The notes: generated by a model not told the origin, from the sequence alone. DNA of 64,000 nucleotides from Fasciola hepatica (GCA_948099385.1 CANUEZ040000129.1:6392501-6456500); one strand, 5' to 3'. Numbered from the stretch's first letter, positions 23,494-34,221 are shown. Translations and numbers: made by a program.

Positions 23494-23907
23494 ATTCCTC
23501 TTAGTTTTCAAACTACGGCGTTTAATCTCTCTACTGCAATTCACTGTGTATAATAAAAAAGTCTTGTGTTCATACTCAACGTCAAAGAAGTGCATACAAC
23601 CGAAGCAGCACAAACTGTAGTATTTTTAACTTTATCTTGATAAGTAAACTCAACACTTAGCTGATGAGTTATATCAGTCGAGAAAACAGTGTATCTATCC
23701 ACCAACCGCATTACCTTTTGCGTGATGTAAAATGAAAACCAAGCCGTCCTCTCCTAAGATAGTGAACGCTAATACTCAGTTTAACCAACTATTTGTTTCA
23801 CTTTAGGGGTATCAGTTCGCTCATTAGGCTGTCCACGCTTTGTTCCTAATGGGTTTTCATCTTTAACAGTTAACGTCCCGAGCAAAAACACAAACGTCGT
23901 TGGTGTT

Positions 23908-24408
23908 ATGGAAGACTGTCATAAGTGTGTCAACGTGGGACTCCTGCGCAGCAGTCAGCCTTCCATTCCTCGCATAAAACGTTCCGTCAAACAAACGCAA
24001 ATTAGGTTTATGCTCCAGGCATTTGTGTGCAACGCTACAATGAGTTCCGGCGGTACTTCGATGCCGTACACTTCAATATCTAGGGGAGTTATTGCACATA
24101 CGTATTGTAATATTCATCTCGTAGCAGCCATTAGAGGTCGGCGATTGTGCACGCATCAGAACTTAACAGTTATAAGGGAAAAACCTCGGAAACACCCTGT
24201 TGAGTACGAAACCACTTCGCTGCGCTGCCACTTTCATAAATATAGAATGAAGCTAAAGTTTCTCGTTGAAACACGCGAAAATCGTCCTCGAAACCCCATT
24301 TGCAACTCTCGAACAAACCAGGTAAAAATTTCCGAGTCAAACACAATCGCACCAGTCAAAGTGAAAGCGGCCACTGTAGTCAACGGTGCGGAGCGGGTAA
24401 AACCCTAG
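23908..24408 (+). CDS. hypothetical 166-codon ORF (second copy)
   Basis: Identical protein to 3840-4340. Same caveats apply: no recognisable domain, and it may be an incidental open frame in a repeat block. Confidence 0.2.
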   Translation: MEDCHKCVNVGLLRSSQPSIPRIKRSVKQTQIRFMLQAFVCNATMSSGGTSMPYTSISRGVIAHTYCNIHLVAAIRGRRLCTHQNLTVIREKPRKHPVEYETTSLRCHFHKYRMKLKFLVETRENRPRNPICNSRTNQVKISESNTIAPVKVKAATVVNGAERVKP

Positions 24409-24687
24409 TAAGCATACTTGCAGACCACTCCATGATAGACTCGCTACGAAGGAACAAAATCAATGAAGCGTACGTTCGAACAGAGGATAGACGGGGTTCT
24501 CAGGCGACCGCCAAATTTCTGATTCTGGTCACACTATGGCGTGGTAAACATATACATTCGTACGCATTGGTGTTCGCGTCTCTCCGAAGAAGAAGGAAAC
24601 TACAAATAGTACTATAGAGTAGATGGGGAATGTGTATGTACGCAAGGGCTCCACGAGTCGCGATATATAACTACATCCTCTAATCTT

Positions 24688-24953
24688 ATTTTTGTGAGTA
24701 GAAGATTGTATTTCATATAATGAGATTTGTCATGCAATGTGAACGTTCAAACTATTGAAAACCATGGAGGCACAGTACAGCTGTCCCATCCTCATTAGGA
24801 ATCATCAGCAGAGCACATCCGACGAGCCCCAACTGGGACTCAAAGCCGCGGTGAACGATTGTGAATCGAACATCTTAACCATAAGACTAGCCAGGTTGGC
24901 TCTCAACGGTTTACTGAACTCATACACCATATCGTTTGAATGTCTATAATGCA
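24688..24953 (-). mobile_element. tRNA-derived SINE, copy 4 (duplicate of copy 1)
   Basis: Same A and B boxes and tail as 4620-4885, carried by the 4.4-kb duplication rather than by its own insertion. Confidence 0.6.
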
Positions 24954-25095
24954 TGGTGACCCTCAGCATTCAAATTTTTTATCACCATGCTTGTGCATGG
25001 GTCCAATGGAGAAAGTATACCCCACAGTCATAGAGGCCCACTGCATTATTAGAGATAACCGACAACCGGACCCACCACGACGAGACCACACCATG

Positions 25096-25506
25096 GCGTA
25101 GTGTGATGGCTTGCATGCTCCCATGACCCAAAGTACTATGCACGATGGCTTCCTTAAGCCGGAGATACAATCATGCCTGATAGCTTAATGGGTAGAGGTC
25201 AAAAGAAATCCCGTCTCTGAATCAACTGATGGACAGCATCTGGTCCTAAACACAACGCTGCCGGAGAGAACACGGACAGAAGCCGTCTGCAGGTCTAAAA
25301 ACCTCCACTAGATGGATGTAGGAGTGGAGTACCTGAGGATTCACTCGGCGGTGGGAGAAGTCATCGCACTTCATTGGGCAGCTATCGCCCGTCTAAGCTG
25401 GACCGCCCCAGCCCAAGGGATGATACCCTGTCCACGTTTCGCTCGCTTCATCCGGTGCATGGGGCTGAGGACTGAATCCGAACAGTGGATCGATAACAAA
25501 GCACCA
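25096..25506 (+). repeat. 411-bp dispersed unit, copy 3
   Basis: Duplicate of 5028-5438 with one visible substitution (CATTGCAC to CATCGCAC near 25364). It shares flanks with copy 2 and not with copy 1. Confidence 0.75.
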
Positions 25507-25647
25507 GTTAGGACAAAACAGAATGCATGCAAAAATTAGGCCTCGTATGTCAGATCAGAATAAGTTGCTTCACGAGTACTTCGGTCACATTCTCGTACTG
25601 GGTTAACGCCCCACTGCCTTATGAGTGAAACTTTGAAGTCAAAAGCT

Positions 25648-27085
25648 TCAATTAGGGTTCCCGCAGAAAACCTCCTGCGATGTAGGCAGCCGCGAAGTGT
25701 GATATGCCCAAAAATCTCCCATAGTCCCTCGGGAAACATCTTTCATTTCTATGCTCTTCTTCATTCGCACCTCAATTATAAATAAATAAGAGAATCCACA
25801 ATGAATTCACAACGCAAACGTGTAGCTCACCTCAACGCTATAACTCGGATACAAGAGGAAATAGAAAACCCATTCTCAGATCTAAGCATTTTCTTCACTT
25901 AGCTGCTATTAACGTCCGAACACCTTGCGAAACGGGGCAACAGGCTGCCCTAGCTAGAACTCTTGAAACCTCCGAAACAGATGTGTTGTCTCCGAAACAT
26001 GAATACAAAACCCAACTTCAACGTTAACACTTCGCCCCGAGATACGAGCTCGGCTTCATGTTTCACTCTCCGCGTTTCGTGCTCGTAGTTAGACTAGCGT
26101 TGGCATCGCTCCGAGCACGAAAACTGAGACTGCACTGCTTGACTGGATCCCAGTCAGCAGTCGACTGTGTGCGGCTCGGTTGAATGCTTCTGTGCATGTC
26201 CACAATGAAAGACTGAAGCATCAATACCTTTTCGTTGTTTCTGTGTATGCCCCAACTGACTGAAGTTTTCTTGAGGCTTCAAACGAATTCTACCAAGATT
26301 TGTCTTAACTGATCCGCAGCGCGCTCTACGGACATATTGGTTGTTGTTCGCGGTTTCAGTGCTCAAGTTGAAAGTCTAGACGAGACGAACAGACGCATAG
26401 GAGGCCGATTTGGCGTTCCAGCCGATCGAACCGATAACGGCAACCGACTCATCCAACTGTGTTCCGGTCACAGACCATTCCTAGAGAGTACATATTTCTC
26501 GTACAAAAAGCGGTCCCGATTAACCCGGCGTCCCATCGCGCCTTCATAGCGCTGAACTCAGATCGACTGCACCGCTATCGGTTAACGCTCAAGTGGACCA
26601 ATCCAAGACTGTCGATCATTTTGGTACACATTTTAGACACTGATCGCACCCTTGTCCGTACGCGTTTCATCCTACGTCTCGCCGGTAGCCGAAGCAACGC
26701 CAAAGCTGCTACTGGATGATAACCACCGATCTACTTTCCAAGCAGAATTATTCCCCAGGTTATCAATACAGTCAATTGCTTAAAATCCAGAAGAGCGATG
26801 GACACAGATAAAGCAGGCCCTACTTGAGGATGCTGATGCTGCCTGAGGTACAAAAACCAGATACACACAGAAACGATGGATATCTGCATCCTCGGTTGTA
26901 TCATTTGATGCGCGCAGATCGGTTTCTCCGGACTTCAGATATAATGAGGCACGACGATGCCTAAGACACCAAGTGATTCGGAAACTGAGAAACCAATGTC
27001 AGCTGTGGTGGATTGTGAAGTGTAGGAAGATGGAAAAGACTACGGCCATGGGTAACAGCCGCAAACCTTTCCATATAATTAGAAA
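25648..27085 (+). mobile_element. RTE-like LINE R1, duplicated 5' part
   Basis: Duplicate of the endonuclease region at 5580-6937, followed by about 80 bases of clearly diverged but alignable LINE sequence (27007-27085). No RT follows; another LINE 5' end starts instead. Confidence 0.7.
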
Positions 27086-27700
27086 TACCGGTTCCAGAAG
27101 AAAAGTCCCTCCTGCGGTGTGAGCAGTCGCGAAGTAAGATTTGCCTAGAAACTTCCAGCATCTTTTCTGCGAACCGTCTTACCAGTCATCCTTCCTTTAA
27201 TCGATGCAAAAGGCCACGGGTAACTGCGGCTCTGAAGAAAAGCAAAAGTTAATAAATCGGACATATATCGAACGCACTTCTTGAGCCTACATGTTCAGTT
27301 CAACATCCGCACACATTATCTCCGACAGGAAGACATGTTATCCTCCCTAGAATTCTTGACAGTTTCCAAACAGGTATATCCTGTGTCTCCGAAACACGCA
27401 TACAAGGCCTCACTTCTGTGATCACTCTTCGCAGCCCAGATACAGCTCCAGACTATCGCTTCACTCTTCGCGTGTCGAGTGATCCGGCGTCCAATGCTAC
27501 TGGTTGGCCCGGCGTTGTGATCATTTTCAGCACGAAAACTGAGTGTGCACTGCTAGACTGGATTCCAGTCAAAGGTCAATTGTTTACAGTTTAGTTGGAC
27601 AGTTCTGTACACGTCAACAGCAATAGACTGAAGCTTCCATGCATGTTCGTTGTGCCTGCGTAACTTCGTACTGCAGTCACCAAGACTCTTCTAGACAATG
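27086..27700 (+). mobile_element. RTE-like LINE R5, diverged 5' end
   Basis: From CCTCCTGCGGTGTGAGCAG onward this aligns, with many changes, to the leader and endonuclease start of R1 (5588-6200). Shared strings include CTCCGAAACA, TCACTCTTCGCG and AGCACGAAAACTGAG. It is an older copy of the same family arranged head-to-tail after R1's duplicate, and it stops where the Gypsy element begins. Confidence 0.6.
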
Positions 27701-27807
27701 TGGGATTTTTCCGAACTTATGTTCCGTGCCCAACCAGCAATGGGCTACACTTTGAAAGATGACTTGTGATGCGATCACGCATAGATTGTCCTCTCCATCT
27801 TTACCGT

Positions 27808-27873
27808 GGTAAGTGTTGATATATGCTTGTGCACTTAGAGCTCCGGCTTATCCGGTTTTCTTTGTCTTTGTAG
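27808..27873 (+). other. intron-like segment in Gypsy leader
   Basis: A GTAAGT donor, a pyrimidine run TTTTCTTTGTCTTTGTAG and 66 bases between them. It ends 32 bases before the gag ATG (27906). The second Gypsy leader at 33835-33896 has the same arrangement. Confidence 0.5.
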
Positions 27874-27905
27874 ATCGTGCACGTGCACATACATATCGTC
27901 TCAAA

Positions 27906-28525
27906 ATGGAACGCTACCTACGTCCTGAACGATTCGACGCAGATCCAAACTCGACTACTTCTTCAAACGTTTGGCGCCACTGGCTCTGTACGTTCGATGG
28001 ATTTCTCGCCAACGTTGGTGTAGATGATTCCGAGAAGCTTAACTTCCTATACAACTATGTCTCTCCGACTATACACGATTATGTGGCTGAATGTTTTGCA
28101 TGCAACGATGCCATTCAAATCCTTGAAAAATTGTTTATCAAGCCGCCCAATGAAGTCTTTGCACGCTACCTACTCGCAACATGCAAACAGGAAACGGGGC
28201 AGGATTTCAACCAGTTCTACCAAAAGCTAAAATCCTTAGCTAAGGATTGTAACTTCCGGGCCGTGACAGCCGAGCAAAACCAAAACGATGCCATTCGAGA
28301 CGCTTTCACACGCAGGATACAGTCGAACATTGTCCGGCAGCGACTCCTTGTAAATAAATTTCTGGATTTATAAACTGCCCTAGAATTAGCCCGATCGCTC
28401 GAAATGGCCCAACAACAATCCAGCGCCTTCCAGACACCATCAATATCGTATACGGCTTCGGCGTCAACACTCACTGAATCAACTGATATTGTCCCTCTGA
28501 CCACAAGGAAGGTAGGAACTTACTC
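27906..28525 (+). pseudogene. Gypsy gag (capsid part)
   Basis: Structural protein of the retrotransposon particle. The ATG at 27906 follows AAA and starts MERYLRPERFDADPN. The capsid-like core continues through WRHWLCTFDGFLANVGVDD and ETGQDFNQFYQKLKSLAKDC. A TAA at 28371 breaks the frame, and the text goes on in the same phase (ALELARSLEMAQQQSS) to about 28525. There the zinc-knuckle frame takes over in another phase. The open frame extends upstream to 27813, but that part is leader. Confidence 0.75.
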
Positions 28526-29296
28526 ATGGAAACAACGTCAGCGACTTTAAAAACCAAGTGTTATTTCTGTGGAAATGACAGACATCCTCGATTCAAATGT
28601 CTTGCTAAGGATGTGGTTTGTAGTAATTGTGGAAAGAAAGGGCACTTCAAACGTGTCTGCCGATCACCTCTGGAGAAACGAATAGTCTCTGCCAGAACAC
28701 CTGTACACTCTACCATCGTCGCCGTCTCTTCTCCGTTTTGCCTCTCAAATGCGCTAACAATGAATATTTTGAACAAGATCCCTATGGAAGCTCTGATATA
28801 TAAGGGGAGTTCCGACAGTTACATCTCCGAATCCGTGGTACAGCGTCACCGTCTCAAAATCATACAGTCGTCCAGCGTCATCGCCATGGCTTCCACAAGA
28901 TTATTCAGTCAAACGAAGGGTCACTGTTTTGTTAACATAGATCTCGAGAATAATTCGTACAACAACTTCAAACTCTCTGTGCTCCCTCATCTGTGTGCGG
29001 ATGCATTACTGGGGCACGGTTTTTTGAGATTCCGCAGAGCAGTTGAGATTCCATTCAGTGGCAGTAAACCAACTCTCTCCCTTTGTAGTGTGGCAGCTTC
29101 ACGTACTGAACCTCCTTCCTCTTTCGGGAACTTGCTACCCGATTGCAAGTCTATCGCAACTAAATCACGAATCCACACTCCTGAAGATGAGAAATTCATT
29201 CGAACGGAAATTCAGCGACTTCTGGGGAATGGCATCATTGAGACATCAACGTCACCCTGGCGCGCTCAAGCCCAAGACACAAAAGACGCGTGGTAG
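28526..29296 (+). pseudogene. Gypsy nucleocapsid and protease
   Basis: Two CX2CX4HX4C zinc knuckles (CYFCGNDRHPRFKC and CSNCGKKGHFKRVC, residues 12-45) bind RNA. The protease follows, but the usual D-T/S-G site reads ALIYKGSSDSYIS with Tyr at residue 92 (28799-28801) in place of the catalytic Asp. The frame ends with the start of RT (RTEIQRLLGNGIIETSTSPW), after which a one-base shift leads into the next segment. Confidence 0.8.
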
Positions 29297-30430
29297 TTGA
29301 CTACAGTCAAACTATCAATCGATACACATTACTGAACGCTTATCCACTGCCCAGAATTAATGACATGGTGTCTAAAACATCTCGATATTCCACTTTCAGT
29401 GCATTGGACTTGCGAAACGCATATCACCAAATCTCCGTAGGAAAACAAGATAGGCCATACACTGCTTTTGAAGCTTGTGGGAATTTATATCAATTCTGCC
29501 GGATACCGTTCGGAGTGACGAATGGTGTTGCTTATTTTCAGCGTGCTATCGACAAAAATATTCGCGAAGAAAACTTGAAAGGTGTGTTCGCCTACATCGA
29601 TAACATAACTGTGCGTGGCACAAACAAAGATGATCACGATAAGAATCTTACTAACTTTCTTAATGTTGTGGAAAAATACGGACTTACTCTGAACGAAGAG
29701 AAGGGTATCATCGGTACGGAAGAAATTAAACTCTTGGGTTATGAAGCTTCACATGGTCTGATGAAGCCCGATCCTGAAAGATTACGACCCCTTCAGAAAC
29801 TCCCTCATCCAAAGGATATAAAATCTCAGCGACGAGCTATAGGTTTATTTTCATACTATTCTCAATGGATACCACGCTCCTCGGATAGGACTCATCCACT
29901 GGTCCATAAACACGTACTTCCCTTTCCAGACGATGCCAGAGTGTCACTTGAAACACTCAAGAGCGAGCTCGAACGTGCCGTCGTCACTACTGTCGATTCT
30001 GAAGTGCCATTGGTCGTTGAAACAGATGCCTCGGGTAGAGCTATTTCAGCCACATTGTCACAAAATCACAGGCCGGTCGCATTCTTTTCCCGGACTGTCT
30101 CAAAGCGAAAAGCATCACTCATCCGTAGAAAAAGAGGCAAACGCTATTGTGGAGGCTATCCGGAAGTGGAGGCATTATTTGCTAGGTACACATTTCCGAC
30201 TCATCACGGATCAAAAGTTGGTCGCTTCTATGTTCGACTCCCGACACCATGGGGAGATCTAAAATGATGAGGTTCAGAGGTGGCGAATCGAATTATCGTG
30301 CTACAGTTTCGACGTCACTTATCGCCCCGGTCATGAGAATGTCGCAGCCGACAGTGTCTCCCAGCTTCTGCTCCGCGTCTACGTCACTCAAAGAATTACA
30401 CAACTCACTCTGCCACCCGGGTGTTGTCGT
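29290..30430 (+). pseudogene. Gypsy reverse transcriptase and RNase H
   Basis: RT motifs in order: RINDMVSKTSRYSTFSALDL (first catalytic Asp) and YQFCRIPFGVTNGVAYFQRA, then FAYIDNITV. The catalytic pair is YIDN (29593-29604), so the second Asp is Asn and the enzyme should be dead. The RNase H-like domain starts at VVETDASGRAISATLSQ. A shift near 30120 moves the text to another frame (EANAIVEAIRKWRHYLLGTH), and a TAA near 30263 interrupts it before RPGHENVAADSVS. Confidence 0.8.
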
Positions 30431-31600
30431 ATGCTTCATTTCGTCAAGACAAAGAATCTACCGTACTCAGTCGACGATGTGAAATTTGTCAACGGTGGTT
30501 ATACACTTTGTGCCAAATGGAAACCACAGTCTTGCAAGCTGCCTACCGGAAATCTGATCAAAGCCACTTCGCCGTCTGAAAGACTAAACATTGATTTCAG
30601 GGAGCTGCTTCCCTCAATATGCAAAAATCGACACCTGTTAACTATCACAGACGAGTACTCCAGGTTCCAGTCTGCTTATGCTTGTTCAGACCTGTCGACC
30701 GCCGCAATCATCCGTTGCCTTTCCCAGTTGTTTTCGATTTTCGGTATGCCGTCCTACATCTATTCGGACAGGGGTTCCGCTTTCATGTCTGGAGAACTAA
30801 AGAACTTCCTCCACCGCAAGGGCATCGTAACCAGCAGAACAACGGCCTCACCATCATCATCATCATCATACAGCGTTAAACAGTAGGGCAAGCCCCACTG
30901 ACCACTGCCTTTCCCACCATGTTGCAAGCTGAATTAGAAAGTATGAATATACAAGATGGACAGGGAGTGGACCTACACGGGTGGGAAAAGGAAATAATGC
31001 CCTAGTAGCCAACACACGGAATATACAGTCTAACTGTACAAACGAACATCGATCAGTCATTCTGATTCGATAGAAAGTGACAACACGATCTCCACTGTTC
31101 ACGGTTCGCAGCCATGTCCTTCAGTGTCTTCAGCCAACTGGTAGACGGATCTTATGGACCCGAACCACGAAGACGTGAAACACCTACTTTTCCTAAGTCT
31201 GTTGTACATTTTCTCATCCCTCGCTGCCACGTCATCTGTTGACCTGCACGTGGTCTCTTCCACTCCTGAGGAGGAACGGAGAATAGGACACGGCACGGTA
31301 GATGTGTGTTTGACATACGTAACACGTGCCCCAACCACGTGTTACACGTGCTACAACGACCTACAATCCTCAGTCAAACGGACAAGTCGAGAGACTCAAT
31401 GGAACCCTCTGGAGAACCATTGTTCTTTCAGCCCAGTCAAGAGGACTATCATGCACGCAGTGGGAGGATGTTCTTCCCGACGCACTCCACTCCATCAGGT
31501 CACCACTGTGCACTGCAACAATGAAACATCACAAGAACGACTATTCACTTATCACCGTAAACCAACATCAAGGGTCTCAATACCTACCTGGTTGAGTATT
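30431..31600 (+). pseudogene. Gypsy integrase, split by a LINE
   Basis: The core begins with LNIDFRELLPS, where Asp is the first acidic residue, and reaches YSDRGSAFMSGELKNFLHRK, which holds the second Asp. It is then cut after SRTT at 30848. The remainder resumes at 31353 with TTTYNPQSNGQVERLNG, which holds the catalytic Glu. All three acidic residues of the D-D-E core are thus still present on the two sides of the insertion. The zinc-binding N-terminal domain is poorly preserved. Confidence 0.8.
30849..31352 (-). mobile_element. 5'-truncated RTE-like LINE inserted in integrase
   Basis: Minus-strand text (GHVLRMSNTHLPCRVLF, then QQMTWQRGMRKCTTDLG) is the C terminus of an RTE-like LINE protein. 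Its 3' end carries a (CAT)n/(ATG)n tail at 30852-30869, as expected for this orientation. The flanks hold a 10-base target-site duplication with one mismatch: ACAACGGCCT (30839-30848) and ACAACGACCT (31353-31362). Confidence 0.85.
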
Positions 31601-32002
31601 CCAGGATCGGTCTTGATGCGTCGTCCTGTGAGGTCAACAAAACACGATCCCTCGGTGGACGAAGTTGAACTGATTGAATGCAATCCGAAATACGCTCGTG
31701 TTCGTTTCCCCGACGGACGGAAAGACACTGTCTCTATACATCATTTGGCACCTAAAAGCCAAACTTCAGAATCACCGAAGACCGTGGAATTTACCGAAAA
31801 TCAACCTCCAACTATAAGTGATGACTGTCAGCCTTCACCCGACACCGCGTGTAATCCCCTTGATGCACAAGAATATACAGACACCCCCCCCCCTTCTCAC
31901 ACACCAATATCAGAGTCATACATTAACGAATCCAATACACACCCTTTAGTAAAAGCACAGCAGCGAGTCAATCCCTATAACCTGGGAAATAGGGAAGTTT
32001 GA
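31590..32002 (+). pseudogene. Gypsy pol C-terminal tail
   Basis: Integrase C-terminal region with VDEVELIECNPKYARVRFPD and GRKDTVSIHHLAPKS, followed by a Pro/Ser/Thr-rich tail to the stop at 32000-32002. A longer open frame from 31154 covers antisense LINE sequence first and is not one gene. Confidence 0.7.
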
Positions 32003-32044
32003 AACATCTCCGACACAAACGTTCTCAATCAAAACAGTTCGCGG

Positions 32045-32230
32045 GGGTGAATGTCATGTTTATTTACTATTTCCTATCTACCTTAGTTTTTGTACTATTG
32101 TTTTACCACATTTCTGCTTTATTGTTTTCATAGTGCACCGTTCAGTTGTATGTCAAATAAAGCCTAAATTCTAGGCCTCTGTCTTCTGCTTGCCTCAACC
32201 ATTCAGATTTCGTAACCGTACACGTATTAC
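32045..32230 (+). repeat. Gypsy 3' LTR (approximate)
   Basis: A purine-rich GCGGGGGTGAA precedes TGTCATGTTTATTTAC, taken as the LTR start. An AATAAA signal lies at 32156-32161. The right end is not fixed, because no matching 5' LTR is present for comparison. Confidence 0.5.
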
Positions 32231-33809
32231 TGCGACAGTTCAGGGCTCCGCGGATTGTCATTTTTTCCTACGTACACCAATGCATATTTCCCGTAATTTC
32301 ATTTCGTTCTCCCGTAAGTTTCCCGGTCTGCTGAAAAAGGACTACACTACCCTTTGCAGAGGTCTGCGAATCATCATTGTACAGGATCGTCGTCCCGTAA
32401 TCGAATGATTCGCAGATAAACGAAACCCGAGTCCCAAGGCAGAGAACACGAGCTCGCTTTACTACGTGCGCTATTGGACAAAGTAGCAAACAATAACAAT
32501 AAAATACCTGAAACAGTGGGCAAGCCGGCCACAGAATCAATACAGTCAAAAAGGCACCAGGATGCCCAGGCAACAATAGACAAAAAACGCTCAAGACGGC
32601 AATGCAGGAGCGAGTCAAGTGGCTTGCAAAACAAAGTCCTTATTTATGAAAAGCATTTTGACCAATTAACGGTCAGAAGAGAAGTAACTGCCCGAAGGAA
32701 CACACAAGCTTGGTGAAGAACAAACGGGACAGCATGGCTATGAGAAAGTCGCGAGATCATAGCAGAGTCGCCAAGCTGAGCCATTCACACAGATAAGGCA
32801 GATAGAGGGAGAAAGATAATCACGTCCAAGCGTTTGGGCCTTGTCAAGTAAGCCAGGCATTTATGACATAATAACAGAATGGGTCATAGATACCAGTGAA
32901 TCAGTGCACATAGATTTCAAAACGGGGAAGATAGGTTACGTAAGCGATAAAATCTGCTTAGGATCAAAGTTCACTGCGAGCAGACAAGACCAACAATTGG
33001 ACAATTGACAATTAAGGTTAGTCGACACCCGTCATTGAAACAAGGCTCAAGTTGCGTGACGCAATGGGACTGAACAAACAAATTATCATGCGGGCGTGAA
33101 AGCGAGGGAGTGATGGTCGGTGTGGAAATTAGAAGTAAATGGCATGGAAAGTGAACGAGCTATTCGGTAAATACAAGACAAAATTGTGGTGGACAACATG
33201 GGATCTGGACTAAACCAGTTTCTCGATACGGCGATAAATCTTCACATTCAGTTTTCTTTCTGGTACAGCCTTAAGAGCTCATATCAGACTTGTGGTAAGT
33301 ACATATTGGCATCTATTCCATTCTCTGGAAAGATCACTGCGGACTGCTCACACCCACCATATTGAGATCCTGCCTGAACCAATCACGCCCATCGACCGGT
33401 CCCATGTTCCGAATGCTTCCTTTAGAGTCACCACTGTACAGAACTTCTGTAGTTCCGTTCTCTGTACGTGTTTTAACGAACAAGGATGAAGTTTTATCTG
33501 AACTGTTAATCCATTTTAGCGTGTCACAATTTTCGTGTTTTTCCCGGCAGCTGAAAAGCACCGTAAGAGCTTGCTCAAGCTAATGTAATAATAACTATAA
33601 TAACATCACATATTCCGCGGCCCTGCCAAGGAACCCGTCATTCAGTTGCCCTCGCGAATCCGTCACCCACCCGTCCCGGCAAATTCTGAACAGACCCCGC
33701 CAGCCCCTCCGCGTTTCTCATCAGTTTCGTACTCTCCGTGAGATGCACGAGTACGGAACACTGGGTAGCGTTCTTTTAGGGGGACAGACGTGTAACGTGT
33801 TCAGGCATA
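32231..33809. other. unassigned 1.6-kb stretch
   Basis: Several short open frames exist on both strands: 32474-32716 plus, rich in Lys and Arg; 32268-32618 minus; 33334-33561 minus. I recognise none. The last 200 bases are GC-rich and may be LTR or leader of the second Gypsy fragment that follows. Confidence 0.35.
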
Positions 33810-33960
33810 GACCGCCATTTTTATCCTCCTATGTGTAAGTATTGACGATTGCTTACACGTTTACTGAGCTCCGGCTCAAAAAGTTTTTCTCTGCAGATCG
33901 TGCACTTGCAACCAAAATGGAAGAATACTGCATCCAACATACTACCCCAGGGTTCGACAT
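33810..33960 (+). mobile_element. second Gypsy leader and gag start
   Basis: Aligns with 27793-27950: shared GAGCTCCGGCT, GCAGATCGTGCAC (TAGATCGTGCAC in the first) and CAAAATGGAA. The gag ATG is at 33917 and the frame ends within 15 codons, where the inverted repeat begins. An intron-like segment (GTAAGT to CAG, 62 bases) occupies 33835-33896. Confidence 0.65.
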
Positions 33961-33968
33961 TTAACCCA

Positions 33969-34195
33969 TTGAAAAGAAAAGCCAGAGTTGCAACATAGCA
34001 CGATTTATGTCCGGGACGATTTCGCTGCATCTCAACATGGTGCATACTGCAGAACGATATTTATATATATTTATATATATGTTTACATGAACTTATATAA
34101 ACAGTATCGTTCTGCAGTATGCACCATGTTGAGATGCAGCGAAATCGTCCCGGACATAAATCGTGCTATGTTGCAACTCTGGCTTTTCTTTTCAA
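33969..34195. repeat. perfect 91-bp inverted repeat with 45-bp AT-rich loop
   Basis: The arms 33969-34059 and 34105-34195 are exact reverse complements over 91 bases. The loop 34060-34104 is TA-rich. A 13-base direct repeat, ATTTAACCCATTG, lies at 33959-33971 and 34222-34234. The transcript would form a very long hairpin. It could be a foldback element, a template-switch product or a cloning/assembly artefact. Confidence 0.9.
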
Positions 34196-34221
34196 GATTA
34201 TTTCGGAAAAAGCATGTTTCA

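Larger units (their letters stand above)
22593..27006 (+). repeat. 4.4-kb direct duplication, right copy
   Basis: Counterpart of 2526-6937. The left edge joins a minus-strand LINE (R4) directly to the jockey-like RT. On the right, identity falls off at about 27006 within LINE sequence. Differences include a T-to-C change within the 411-bp unit and a few near 22840-22870, 22970 and 23110. Confidence 0.9.
27790..32230 (+). mobile_element. Ty3/Gypsy retrotransposon, CsRn1-like, decayed
   Basis: Gag, zinc knuckles, protease, RT, RNase H, integrase and a 3' LTR are all present in order, with stops and frameshifts between them. I see no 5' LTR: the sequence left of 27790 is LINE. The integrase is interrupted by a LINE 3' end (30849-31352). 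Conserved residues are lost in protease and RT. The gag type and element order suggest the CsRn1 clade known from liver flukes; this assignment is from memory. Confidence 0.8.

Noticed and set aside
30852..30869. Ser/His-rich codon repeat as a protein feature
   Set aside because: It is the (CAT)n tail of an inserted LINE, not coding.
31154..32002. A 282-codon ORF as one gene
   Set aside because: Its first part is antisense LINE and out-of-frame integrase; only the last about 135 codons are genuine pol text.
33334..33561. A WD40-like fragment (VLYSGDSKGSIRN)
   Set aside because: A single short resemblance with no second repeat or splice context is too weak to call.
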